From: Saccharum officinarum
Taxonomy: Eukaryota; Streptophyta; Magnoliopsida; Poales; Poaceae
Direction: 5' to 3'
DNA: 64,000 nucleotides
Assembly: GCA_020631735.1 (NCBI GenBank)
Contig: CM036170.1
Span: 69,331,737 to 69,395,736 of the forward strand
The stretch's first letter is position 1. Every line of letters starts with the position of its first letter. Shown here piece after piece: positions 10,830 through 22,003 of the stretch. The notes beneath the pieces are model-generated. The model made no database searches. It saw nothing but the letters and a program-made list of their open reading frames with translations, and was not told the origin of the DNA. The translations under genes were made by a program, and so were the position numbers.

Positions 10830-11347
10830 CAATCCATGAACTTTACATTTTGGGCTAAGTTTCATCTATAAATTATCGAACAACTTCGTTCCTACACTAT
10901 GTGGAAGCCGCACCATCGTGTCTGATCAGCTCCAGCATCACTCGCGTTTGGAGATAAAAACATCATTAGTGGACAGTCTTAAAAACTCTCTAGTGGCCAT
11001 TAGTAATCCTGATGCGTTATTATAGATGTCACCCTATAATGGTACCATTTATATATATCCACTACATTGTTTTTTAGAAGAATTACAGCTGCTACCGTCT
11101 GTGGACCACACATACAAGATGGGTTGCACGCAATATATCCTGCTACATGTGTGCTCTGCAGAGTGCAGACAGTATGCATGTGTGCTCTGCAGACGGTAGC
11201 GCAGCTACACAGGCAGCATCATGATCCATGCCCAGAGCCCAACGACCACGTACGACGACCTTGCCACCTACCACTACCAGCCCACAGGCCACACATCACT
11301 AGCGAACCGTAAGCCCAAGAGGTGGTACGCTCAGGGCCGGAAACTCA
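10830..11347. repeat. Ancestral repeat, copy 2 (left part)
   Basis: Left part of the second copy. It ends at the Harbinger insertion point (TSD TCA at 11345-11347). The rest resumes at 29859 on the other side of the transposon. Non-coding. Confidence 0.6.
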
Positions 11348-12409
11348 AGGCGCGTTTGATATGGGCCAAAATCGTCCGGCTAGGCCCGCGAGCTGCAAGA
11401 GCTCGTGTTTGATAGTGTTGGCCCAGGCGCCGCCCTGTCCCTGGAGCTGCAAATTTCACTCTCTCTCTCTCTCTTGTCTTCCAGAAAATGCTCCTCTCCT
11501 CCATTTTTCCAGAGCCAGGCTGCGCCCGAGCTCGCGCGGGCGATTTGGGGGCGGCGGTAGTGCTCTGGCGGGCTCGCGCGGGAAGCTGGAAAGTTCCGCG
11601 CGCCATTGCCGCTGAGTTTCTTCGCCTTTATAACCCCCTCCTCCTCCCTTGCCATCTTCTTCTCCTCCTGCTCTCGTGTTCCCGTTGCAGCCGCGTTGAG
11701 TGACCGGTGGTGGTGGTGAGGTCGGCGAGCGGCGCGGTCGTCTTCGGGCTTCTTCTCCGTTCCCCCGATTGGATCCGGTCCAGTGCGGTGCGGCGCCGCT
11801 CTCTCTGCTGCCGGGCTCCGCGGCGGCAAACTTCTCCCTTCGTCTTCCTCTCCGAGCTGTTGTGGTGGTGCTTGTCTTTGATTGAGGGTTTCTTAAACCT
11901 CGGCTTCCAGATCTGCGGCTGTCTGGTGTCGATTGCTGGTTGATTTGAGCAGCCTCTCCTCCCCGTCGGCTGACTCGAGGTGAAATCCACCCTGTCCTCG
12001 CTTGATTTCATTCTAGGGTTTCATTATGATGTTGGATCTGTCGATTGCTACTTCATGTGCACTGGTGTATGGTACTGGATCTGTCGATTTGTTGCTCAGT
12101 TACAATGATTTATGCTCATAGATGGTCAATACATTTATAACTAATGTGTTTATGTGCACTGGTTTATGGTCCTAGTTATTGCTATCATTCAATCATAGTC
12201 ACTTGAATCTCATGAATTTGTTGCCTCTGTTTCATCTGGTACTTGTTAATTTGAGGCATGTTGATGTAATGGTCGATGATGACTAGCTGGTTTGCACTGG
12301 AGGCATTTTTTAAATGAAGTTGTGCTAATTGAATGCATACACTATCTTTGAGAGGCTAGCCAGGGTCTAATTAATCTAAATTGTACATTTGAAATTTGGA
12401 TGCATGTAG

Positions 12410-13748
12410 ATGGATCAAAATACTGAACTTGCGGTGATGGCTAACCAAGCAGCAGCTTTGGTTGTGGTGATGGTTTGTTTTGTGGTCACTAGGATGAGGA
12501 AGGTTTATGCACAAGTTGAGTCAATACCATATGGCCCTAGGACTGAAAGTGACCAGCATAGGCAAAGAACCCTCCACGTGATTTATAACTACAATGATGC
12601 AGAATGCATTGGCATGCTGCGCATGAGAAGAGCCCTTTTTTCACTCTATGCAACCTTCTTAGAACTTGAGGCCTTGTACCAGAGACCAATGGTTGCTCTG
12701 TTGAGGAGCAGGTTGCAATGTTTTTGCATGTTGTTGGTCATAACCAAAGGTTTAGGATAGTGCACCAGTCCTTTAGGAGGTCCATTGAAACAGTGCATAT
12801 AATCTTCCACCAAGTATTGTTTGTTGTTGAGCTAAGGGGTGATATGATCAAGCCTCCTTCCACTGCCACACACCCAAAAGTAATGGGTAGCCCAAGATGG
12901 TACCCTTTTCTGCAGGTACTTGTATGTCCATGTTATCTGCCTTAGGTAACAATCACATGTTTGTCTCTTTGCTTATACACTTTGCACACTTTCTTAGGAC
13001 TGTATTGGTGCTATTGATGGCACACATGTGTTGGCAAGGGTGCCTAGACACATCCAACAATCCTTCAGGGGTAGGAAGACACAACCCACATAAAATGTCA
13101 TGGCTGCTGTGGACTTTGACCTCAAGTTCACCTATGTCCTTACTGGTTGGGAGGATTCTGCTCATGATGCACTGATCTTGGCTGATGCAATTGAGAGGGA
13201 TGATGGGTTCACTGTCCCACCAGGTAACTGCACTACCTAGTCAATGCACATTTATCCTTGCATTTGCCACACTTGCACTCACAATAGATGTCCACCAATT
13301 GTAGGTAAATTCTACCTGGTAGATGTTGGGTATGCATGTAGAAGTGGGTTCTTACCTCCATACAGGGGGTAAGATACCACTTGAGTATGGCAACAGGAGT
13401 CATCCCACCAATGCTAGGGAACTGTTCAATCTCAGGCACTCTTCACTAAGAGTCACAGTGGAGAGGGCCTTTGGTGCACTGAAGGAGAGGTTCAGAATCT
13501 TGGACAACAAACCTTTCCACACATACAAGATCCAAGTCAAGCTTGTTCTTGCTTGTTGCATACTTCACAACTAGATTGTAGGGTATAGGATTGATTCTGT
13601 TGTCCCAACTGAGGCTAAAGTTGTTGCCAACCCACCTGAGGAAGATGAGCCCCTAGCTGACCTATCCCTTGATGAACCTGACATGACTGTTAAGAGGGAT
13701 GCCATTTGCAATGCCATGTGGGCTGCCAAAGGGACCTCTAGGACTTGA
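12410..13748 (+). pseudogene. Harbinger transposase (DDE_Tnp_4-like), decayed
   Basis: Exon 1 runs from the ATG at 12410 (MDQNTELAVM) to about 12915 with a frame change near 12685. After it, EEQVAMFLHVVGHNQRFR and GSPRWYPF are typical. A GT-AG intron fits 12916-12997 and a second fits 13224-13304. The catalytic triad is visible: Asp in DGTHV (13016-13018), Asp in LVDVGYA (13322-13324), Glu in VERAFG (13461-13463). An in-frame stop follows GRKTQPT (about 13094), and there is a frame break near 13375. Stop codon at 13746-13748. The family enzyme cuts and pastes the element at 3-bp targets. Confidence 0.85.
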
Positions 13749-13955
13749 ATCTTCTACATGCATTCCATTCATGTACTATTTATGTTTGTAGACCCTAGAT
13801 ATGGAACTACTGTGGTGTCATGCTTGTGTGATGTACAATGGCTAAGTCTAAGACCAATGTTACTTAATAACATTTGCTTTGTTGTTGCTATTTTTTATGT
13901 TGTACATCATGTTATGTTACTTTGATTCATGTGCCCTATGTTTACATTTATTAGG

Positions 13956-15090
13956 ATGGCTGCAATGGGTGATGATGTCCTAGCTGGGTTTGTGGCTGCT
14001 ACACACTTGGTGCAAGGTATGGTGGTTGCTACAGGTGCATCTGCAGTTGCTCAGGCAGCTGCAGCAGCACCTGTGGGTGCCTCTGCTGCTGTTGAGGTTG
14101 GGGCTGATGCACCAGATGGTGGGGTGGCAGCTGATGCACCAGATGGTGGACCTAGGCCACCCATGAGGTGGAATAATAACACCTCTAGGTTTATCCTTAT
14201 GAGGATGGCTCAAATATTGTCTGATGGTAGTAGGGCTGACAAGCTTTTCAAGGATAAGAATGTGAACTGTGTGGCTAAGGCTCTTAGGGAGTACACTAGG
14301 GATGTTGTTAGCCCCACCCAAGTATACAATCACTTAAGAAAGTGGAAACAAGAGTGGTCTAGGGTCTGTAAGTTGAAGGACCTTAGTGGGGCCAACTTTG
14401 ATGAGGATGTCCATGCCATAATGCTTGACCTAGACCACTATCATGGTCACTGCAAGGTTAGATTAACTGGTCATGTTCTTATCTTGTCAACTTCTTTCTT
14501 TGCTGGTTTGTCTCTTTACCTCTCTGAACTAGTTGCAGGACCACCCTAAGAATGCTGAGTTTCTGAACACTCCTATCAAATTCTACACTGAGATGCAGAC
14601 CATTTTTGGTAGCACATTGGTAACTGGTAGGTTTGCCTTAGGGTCTAGTGAGACCCTAGGGGTGAACAATGTTGATAGTGTGGCAGCCAAATTGGAGGGA
14701 CATGGATTCACTTCCCCACTTTCTGTCTTTGAGGGCAAGACCACCACTAAGCTAGGTGAGGGTAGCAAGGCCACTACACCTGTTAGCTCCACTGTTGAGG
14801 GTAAGAGAAAGAGGGCCACCTTCAGTGAGGATGAGATGCTTATGGTGACCAACATGACAGATGTTGTGAACAATGTGGCTAATGCTATGCTCAAAGCAGG
14901 AAATACACATGTGGATCCCGCCCTCTACCTAACTGTGATGGAGATGCCTGACTTCTCCACTTAGGCACTGATTGTTGCCTACACTCACCTGCTTGAGAAC
15001 AAGGCACTGGCCATTGGCTATGTCAACAGGACCAACTACCATAGGGAGATATGGCTGAGGAATTTCCTTGTCAAGAACTACTACATGTAG
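13956..15090 (+). pseudogene. Harbinger Myb/SANT-like DNA-binding protein, nearly intact
   Basis: ATG at 13956 (MAAMGDDVLAG). An Ala-rich N-terminal segment is followed by a Myb_DNA-bind_3-like domain (about 14165-14456) with RPPMRWNNNTS and the YNHLRKWKQEW stretch. A GT-AG intron fits 14457-14538. Exon 2 ends at a stop at 14962-14964, but similarity continues in frame to a second stop at 15088-15090 (NRTNYHREIWLRNFL), so the first stop looks like a nonsense mutation. In this superfamily the protein helps the transposase bind element ends. Gypsy A inserted 50 bp after the final stop. Confidence 0.78.
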
Positions 15091-15135
15091 TTCAATTCTT
15101 CTTGGACAAACTAGCATAGAGGGGGTTGACTGTTG

Positions 15136-15140
15136 AGATG
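15136..15140. repeat. Gypsy A target-site duplication, left
   Basis: AGATG immediately before the 5' LTR; the same five bases follow the 3' LTR at 27674-27678. Confidence 0.95.
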
Positions 15141-15216
15141 TGTCGGTACCAACAGTACGGGGGTACCACAGCTATCGCCAAAACACTAACAAAAACCGAA
15201 ACCAGTAGAAAAGATA

Positions 15217-15450
15217 GCCCGCTCGACGGGGTGCCTCGACCGCGTCCCGGCTCCGACTCGTACGAGGCCCGCTCGACGGGGTGCCTCGACCGCGCCCCGG
15301 CTCCGACTCGTACGAGGCCCGCTCGACGGGGCGCCTCGACCGCGCCCCGGCTCCGACTCGTACGAGGCCCGCTCGACGGGGCGCCTCGACCGCGTCCCGG
15401 CTCCGACTCGTACGAGGCCCGCTCGACGGGGCGCCTCGACCGCGCTCCGG
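15217..15450 (+). repeat. 50-bp tandem repeat in the U3 of the 5' LTR (4.7 copies)
   Basis: Units begin GCCCGCTCGACGGGG at 15217, 15267, 15317, 15367 and 15417, differing by C/T changes. The array lies about 490 bp upstream of the TATA box. The same array occurs in the 3' LTR (26630-26863) and a decayed one in the LTR of element B (about 44126-44250). Confidence 0.93.
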
Positions 15451-15934
15451 CCCCTCGACGCCCTTTCTTTACCTACCCGGGACAAAAGCCATAGCATTCA
15501 ATGCGGTTACCTACTACCACCGACCGACATGGCTACGGCATGGGTCAACGCGGGAACAATACCCACGTCAAGTCTCACTGTTTTACCGCCCATCCCGTGA
15601 TGGGAGGTGAAAGCCGTCACTGTATCCACCATACCGCGCACTATTCACCATCAGTCACCCTCGAGGGAGGATAAGACAAGGTCCGTCCCCCGCGATACCG
15701 GGGATTCGGCCTTATCCATCCGACCTCGACCCAGCCTCGACCCGGCCCCAACGCTCGACTTAGCTCGAAGGACGGTATGGCCTGGCACTCTGGGTCATTT
15801 CACCCTCTTGTCCCGTACCGCGTCAGGATACCCAGGGATGGCCGGCCATCCCGAAGCCACGTCGCTACAGTCAACTCAACAGGAATCGACGAAACATCGC
15901 CTCAAGCCTCCCCTCGACTTGGCCACCTCTCGCC

Positions 15935-15944
15935 CTATAAAAAG
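15935..15944 (+). promoter_or_regulatory. TATA box of the 5' LTR
   Basis: CTATAAAAAG in a GC-rich context; the equivalent in the 3' LTR is at 27348. It would drive the genomic RNA of the element. Confidence 0.75.
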
Positions 15945-16261
15945 GCAGGCCAGGGCGAACCAAGGGGGGGAGGAGGGGGGAGGAAAAAACACGAAGCATC
16001 ACGGAAAAAACGCGAAGCAACCATCTTTCTCCTTTTTCTCTTTGAGACTTGGGGCTCGACACCCTCTCTCGCCTGCTTGTAACCCCTACACGAGCACCCC
16101 GGTGCAAGGAAATACAAACCTCTCTTCCCCGCTGGACGTAGGGCCTTCTTTTGCCCGAACCAGGATAAACCCCCGTGTGTTCTCCTTGCATCACCATCCA
16201 GGAAAGAGTCACGCAGCATTTACTCGTTGGTTTAGGACCCCCTTGGTCCGAACACCGACAG

Positions 16262-16280
16262 TTGGCGCGCCAGGTAGGGG
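16262..16280 (+). other. Primer-binding site, Gypsy A
   Basis: TTGGCGCGCCAGGTAGGGG directly after the 5' LTR. Its complement ends CTGGCGCGCCA, matching from memory the 3' end of a plant tRNA-Arg. Element B has the same site at 45186. Confidence 0.85.
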
Positions 16281-16321
16281 TACGCTGCGTGCAAACCTCG
16301 CTTTGTCGCCGTTCTTCCTGG

Positions 16322-18660
16322 ATGGCTAACCCCGAACGCCCGATCCCGTTGGGTACGGTGATCTGGTTTGGGAGTTTGGAGTTCATGTCGCTCGGCTCTG
16401 GCTACGACATGGTCCTACTCCCACCCAGGCACCCAACCGACGAAGATTACGAGCTCTCCCAGCCCGGGGAGCAGTCAACCGGCACCGTCGCTCCAGGCGG
16501 TCGCGGGCCGCCCGGCGACGGCGAGCCCAGCACAACTACCGTCTCTACCTGACGGAGGGCGATGGGATCCCCCGGTCCGGCACCCCCCAGACAGGCGCTA
16601 GCCCAGATCTCCTTTTGGAAGATTTGGGAAGGATGAGCCTGGTCGAGGGTCGCGTGCCAACGAGGAATCCCGCCGCTCCCCCGTCCGGTGAGACACCACT
16701 ATCCATAGCATCTATTTCGCCACGAACAGTGACGTCCCCATCACCATTCCCGTTTGGACTAGACTCGGTCGCCCGGGTGTATGCATCCTCCGTGAGCACT
16801 CGCATGAGCGCTTATGAGGAACTCCCCGGACACCATCTACGCTCCACTCTGGACCTCGTTGCGTCCACGCCGGTTTCTGATTATCGGGACTCTACGGAGA
16901 CACCGGAAACAGAGCCCCGTGTGACTGCTTCTCCACGTCACCACCTCGGTGATGGTTGGCATCGGCCACACATTCCCCCATCATATTACTACTTTGGCGC
17001 ACCTGACTCCGACTCGGCCGACGACACCTATGATCCGACTCGTGAGTGCTTCAACATCGACGTTGAAAGCACCTCGGAATCAGAGGACGAAGAGCCGGTC
17101 GAGGAAAGGCACACGCCCCCTCATGTCGAGCTTCCTGCCGAGCGAAACGAGCCCCAGTTCCTTGCGGATCAAGGAGCGCAGCTCGGACAGATTCGCGAGT
17201 TGCAGGACCAGCTTGACGAGGAACGCGAAAACCTGGATCTCCTCCAGCAAACCCTCGAGCGTGAGCGTGCGGAACACGCATTTGGCGGGAGAGCTCGTGA
17301 GAGGGCTCGCGACGTCAACCGTCGCATCGACGAGGACCGGGCGGTCGACCCCCCGGTTTTCGCTCGAGCCAGCCAAAACATTGTCGCCGCTGCCATGCTC
17401 CTGCGCAACATGCCCGAGCCGTCAAACCCTGACGCCCGTCGGGCTCGAGACGAAATCCGAGGGCTCCTCGAGACTGCCGCCATGCAGCAGGCCGAGAGCT
17501 CTGCCTCGAGGCGGCGCGAAGCAGCCTCGGAGCGGACCCTCGAGCCTTCCCGACAGGAGAGAGAAGCCTCGGTTCATCCCGAGCCTGCCCGGCGAAACCG
17601 GGTAGCACCTGCCCCTGAGCCCATCGCCAACGACCGCGAGCCTCGAGACACCTGTGGCAACATCGTCGAGCGTCGCACACGCAAACACGGTGACGGTGTA
17701 GCTCGAGGCTACCACGTCCACAGGGGCGGACGCTACGACAGCTCGGAAGACCGTAGCCCTTCACCCGAACCTCCAGGCCCTCGGGTGTTCAGTAGGGCTA
17801 TCCGTGAGACGGTGCCCCGGCTCGGTTCCGTCCCCCCACGACTCTCACCAAGTATAACGGCGAGACCAAACCCGAACTTTGGCTCGCCGATTTCCGCTTG
17901 GCGTGTCAGTTGGGCGGGGCCACCGATGACCGGGCCATCATTCGGCAACTCCCCCTGTTCCTCTCCGACACCGCCCGAGCCTGGCTCGAGGATCTCCCAC
18001 CTTGGCAGATCCACGACTGGGACGATCTCGTGAGGGTGTTCGAGGGAAATTTCAAGGGAACCTACATGCGCCCCGGCAACTCGTGGGACCTCCGGAGCTG
18101 CAAGCAGAAACCAGATGAGTCCCTCCGGGACTACATCCGGCGCTTCTCCCGGCAGCGCACCGAGCTCCCCAACATCACCGACTCCGACGTGATTACGACC
18201 TTCCTCTCCGGTACCACCTGTAAGGAGTTGGTCCGGGAGTTGGGCCGTAACACCCCGCTCACTGCCAACGGATTGATGGACATCGTCACCAACTTCGCCT
18301 CCGGCGAGGAGGCGGTTGGTGCGATCTTTGGCGGCGAGCCGGCAAGGGAGGAGCAGAAGGTCGACGACCCCGCGAGTTCCACCCGAGGCCCCAAGAGAAA
18401 CAACCGCAAGAAGAAGAAAGGCCAGCAGGGCAAGCTCGAGGCCCCGGCCGACGAGCTCGTCGCTGCTACCGAGCACAAGAAACCTCGAGGCCCCCCGGCG
18501 GGGGCGTCTTCGACAAAATGCTCAAAGAGCCGTGTCCCTACCACAAAGGACTCACTAACCATAACCTCGAGGATTGTCACATGCTGCGCAGGTACTTCGG
18601 GGGTGCCGGCGCTAAGAAGGACGACAAGGGGGAGGACCCTAAGGGTGACGACAAGGACGG
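16322..18660 (+). pseudogene. Gypsy A gag (capsid), frameshifted
   Basis: ATG at 16322 (MANPERPIPLG), with a stop at about 16550. The long frame 16615-17820 encodes an acidic, coiled-coil-prone N-terminal extension (ELQDQLDEERENLDLLQQ). Near 17820 one base is missing relative to element B, and the capsid core continues in another frame: ELWLADFRLACQLGG, ARAWLEDLPP, then ESLRDYIRRFSRQR. A Lys-rich segment (RNNRKKKKGQQGK) and a Cys-His motif (CPYHKGLTNHNLEDC) follow. The product would form the particle around the RNA; this copy cannot make it whole without frameshifting. Confidence 0.85.
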
Positions 18661-19290
18661 GGAATTTCCCGAGATCCGCGACTGCTATATGATCTACGGA
18701 GGACCCTCGACCTGCCTCTCCGCGCGTCAGCGCAAGCGAGAACGGCGCGAGGTCTTCTCCGTACAGTCGACAGTACCCCGCTTCCTTGATTGGTCTGCGG
18801 TGGCCATCACTTTCGACCGTGATGACCACCCAGACTACGTCCCCAACCCGGGGGTCTATCCACTCGTCGTTGACCCCGTCATCGCCAACACACGCCTCAC
18901 CAAAGTGCTCATGGACGGCGGAAGCAGCCTCAACATTATCTATTCTCAGACCCTCGACCTCTTGGGGGTCGACAGAGCGCGCCTCCAGCCTAGCATCGGG
19001 GGCTTCCACGGAGTCGTGCCAGGGAAACGGGCGGAACCCCTCGGGCGGGTCGATCTGCCTGTTTGCTTTGGCACGCCGGCGAACTTCCGAAAGGAAACTC
19101 TCACTTTCGAAGTGGTCGGATTCCGTGGAACGTACCACGCTATCCTGGGACGCCCATGCTACGCCAAGTTCATGGCGATCCCGAACTACACCTACCTCAA
19201 GCTCAAAATGCCTGGCCCAAACGGTGTCATCACTGTAGGGCCCTCGTTTGAACATGCCTACGAGTGCGACGTCGAGTGCGTCGAGCACGG
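18660..19290 (+). pseudogene. Gypsy A aspartic protease domain, 3' end lost at the RT deletion
   Basis: Continuous with the gag C-terminus in the frame 18518-19333. The active site is VLMDGGSSLNIIY (about 18907-18945). FRGTYHAILGRPCYAKF, the flap/ILG region, is at about 19122-19175. The frame runs into the deletion junction near 19292 and then reads out of frame to a stop at 19331. In the family it cleaves the polyprotein. The domain looks intact, but its downstream RT partner is gone. Confidence 0.85.
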
Positions 19291-19292
19291 CT

Positions 19293-19900
19293 CCAAGCGG
19301 AGCTGTGGACCATGTACTTCGATGGGTCATTAACGAAAATGGGAGCAGGCGCGGGCTTGCTCTTCATCTCACCCCTCGGGGTTCACATGCGCTACGTCAT
19401 CCGGCTTCATTTCCCTGCGTCTAACAACGTCGCCAAATACGAGGCACTCGTCACGGGGTTGAGAATCGCCATCGAGCTCGGGGTCCGACACCTCGACGTC
19501 CGAGGCGACTCTCAACTCGTGATTGATCAGGTGATGAAGAACTCGAGCTGCCGCGACCCCAAGATGGAGGCCTACTGCCAGGAAGTACGGCGCCTCGAGG
19601 ACAAGTTTCACGGCCTCGAGCTCAACCACATCGCACGCAGGTATAATGAGGCCGCTGATGAATTGGCAAAAATCGCGTCCGGTCGAGCCACGGTTCCACC
19701 GGACGTCTTCGTGAAAGACCTTCAGCGCCCATCCGTCGACCTCAGGCCAGACGGGGGGGTCGACGAGGCGTCGATCGACCTTCCACCTAAGGCAGAAGCC
19801 CCCTCGACCGGGGCTGAAGCCATGCAGGTGGAAGACTCGACGTCACCGCCTGACCTCGAGCCTGATTGGCGCGTCCCGTACCTCGACTACCTCATCCATG
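19293..19900 (+). CDS. Gypsy A additional RNase H domain (Tat-type)
   Basis: Starts abruptly at AELWTMYFDGSL just after the deletion junction. RNase H motifs: Asp of YFDGS, Glu of KYEALVTGL, Asp of VRGDSQLV, and HIARRYNEAADELA near the end. The domain is complete, though its natural upstream sequence (RT and first RNase H) is absent. In Tat elements this second RNase H lies between the RT-linked one and integrase. It reads on into the integrase frame. Confidence 0.85.
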
Positions 19901-19959
19901 GGGACCTCCCCTCGGATAGGACTGAGGCTCGACGGATCGCACGTCGGGCCAAAACTTTT

Positions 19960-21107
19960 GTGATCATGAGCGACAGCAGGGAGCTCTACCGTCGTAGCCC
20001 TACCGGTATCCTCCAACGTTGCATCACGAAAGAGCAAGGCAGAAATCTGCTCGGCGATCTTCACTCGGGGGCTTGCGGTCACCACGCTGCGCCTCGAACC
20101 CTTGTCGGAAACGCCTTTTGACAAGGATTCTATTGGCCGACCGTGGTCTCTGACGCTGTCAAGCTAGTACGCTCCTGCGAGGGTTGTCAGTACTATGCGA
20201 GACAGACTCATCTTCCGGCACATGCCCTACAGACTATCCCCATCACATGGCCGTTCGCCGTTTGGGGGCTCGACCTTGTCGGACCACTGAAAAGGACGAC
20301 CGGCGGCTTCACCCACTTGCTCGTCGCAATCGACAAATTCTCCAAGTGGATCGAGGCCCGCCCTATCACCAGCATCAGGTCCGAACAAGCTGTACTCTTC
20401 TTCACTAACATTGTTCATCGCTTCGGGGTCCCCAACTGTATCATCACGGACAACGGCACCCAGTTCACTGGCAAGAAGTTTTTGGATTTCTGCGACAACC
20501 ACCACATCCGTGTGCTCTGGTCGGCCGTGGCTCATCCAAAAACAAACGGGCAAGTGGAACGTGCCAACGGCATGGTTCTACAAGGCCTTAAGCCCAGAAT
20601 CTTTGACAAACTAAACAAACATGGCAAAAGATGGGCTGCCGAGCTACCCTCGGTCCTGTGGAGCCTAAGAACAACGCCGAGTCGAGCCACGGGGTTCACT
20701 CCGTTCTTCTTAGTCTACGGGTCTGAGGCTATGCTACCAACCGATATAGAATACGGGTCCCCAAGATTGAAGGCATACAACGAAGTACACAACGACGCCA
20801 CAAGACAGGACGCCCTCGACCAGCTCGAGGAAGCCCGAGATGTGGCTCTGTTGCATTCTGCCAGGTACCAGCAGGGTCTCCGACGCTACCACGACAGATA
20901 CGACCGCAAGCGTGACCTCAACGTTGGTGACTTGGTGCTACGGCGGAACCAGAACACCAAGGGACGGCACAAGCTCACACCACCATGGGAAGGGCCGTAC
21001 ATCATCGCAGAAGTACTAAAGCCGGGCACCTACAAGCTATCCAACGAGAAGGGCGAAATCCTCACCAACGCTTGGAACATCGAACAGCTACGTCGCTTCT
21101 TTCCTTA
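19960..21107 (+). pseudogene. Gypsy A integrase, one premature stop
   Basis: HHCC zinc-binding motif: His pair in DLHSGACGHH, Cys pair in CEGCQYY. Catalytic core: Asp in WGLDLVGP (about 20270), Asp in TDNGTQF (about 20450), Glu in GQVERANG (about 20555). The basic C-terminal domain has GDLVLRRN and PPWEGPYIIAEV, and ends at TAA 21105-21107. A TGA at 20119-20121 stands where element B has CGA, a single C-to-T change of CpG type between the His and Cys pairs. Otherwise open. The enzyme inserts element cDNA into the host chromosome. Confidence 0.88.
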
Positions 21108-21270
21108 AAAAGCCTCGAGGCTCTGTATTTCCTTTTTCGTCAATAAAGAATACAGCGATGTTTAAAATTTCTCGTTTCGTAATAAGGAAGGATCGACCCT
21201 GCACTCCCAGAGTCGACCCTCCCTCGGGGCTGGCAAGGGGGGAACCCCGGTCCCCGAAAAACCGAAAAAA

Positions 21271-21682
21271 CTTGCGCTCTTTTTTAAATTTAAGAACCGT
21301 TTCTTAGATCGACTTCGCTGAAAGAGCACCCTAAGGTTCGAAAGGGCTCTCGAGCCTGGAGCATCACCTACGCCTCCGAGGCTACGGTACCTCCACTCGA
21401 CCCTTGCGCCTTTTAGAGGTACGCCTTCACGCTGAGAAGATCTAAACAACGGTTCCTAAAATTAAAAAAGAACATACTTGCGCTCTTTTTTAAATTTAAG
21501 AACCGTTTCTTAGATCGACTTCGCTGAAAGAGCACCCTAAGGTTCGAAAGGGCTCTCGAGCCTGGAGCATCACCTACGCCTCCGAGGCTACGGTACCTCC
21601 ACTCGACCCTTGCGCCTTTTAGAGGTACGCCTTCACGCTGAGAAGATCTAAACAACGGTTCCTAAAATTAAAAAAGAACATA
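21271..21682 (+). repeat. 206-bp tandem duplication after integrase
   Basis: 21271-21476 repeats as 21477-21682, nearly identical. Element B has one copy at the equivalent place (about 51783), so this arose in the A lineage. Confidence 0.9.
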
Positions 21683-22003
21683 CCCCCTGTCGCTTAGATC
21701 AGGCTCTCACACGATTTACTAGGCCGCAACATCACCCTGAAGCTCGAGGGCAGTCGAGCCGCGAGATCACTTACGCCCCGAGGCTACGGTACCTCCACTC
21801 GCTCCCTTACGCCAAAGGATGTAGCTGCGCGCTAGGTAAATCACGCGAGAACACGATCCGTGCGATAAAGGGAAGAAAAGCTCGAGTAAAACTAAATCAA
21901 CCGCGAACCGGTTTATGTTTCGAGTCTTTTAGGCCTCCGCGGCCACCGCGATCAAAATTCGAAATACTAACTTATTACATGGGCCTTCATGCCCAGATTT
22001 GGC

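Larger units (their letters stand above)
15141..16260 (+). repeat. Gypsy A 5' LTR
   Basis: 1,120 bp, TG...CA ends. Contains a 50-bp tandem array (15217-15450), a TATA box near 15935 and a probable poly(A) and termination region. Open frames across it are also present in the 3' LTR and are not genes. Confidence 0.96.

Noticed and set aside
15607..16329. 240-codon frame at the 5' LTR
   Set aside because: Lies within the LTR and recurs in the 3' LTR (27020-27739); overlaps TATA box and PBS.
18131..19330. 399-codon minus-strand frame in Gypsy A
   Set aside because: It is the shadow of gag and protease on the opposite strand, with the coding signal clearly on the plus strand.
19293..20118. Cellular RNase H gene
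   Set aside because: It lies between protease and integrase of a complete-ended LTR element and matches the additional RNase H of Tat elements.
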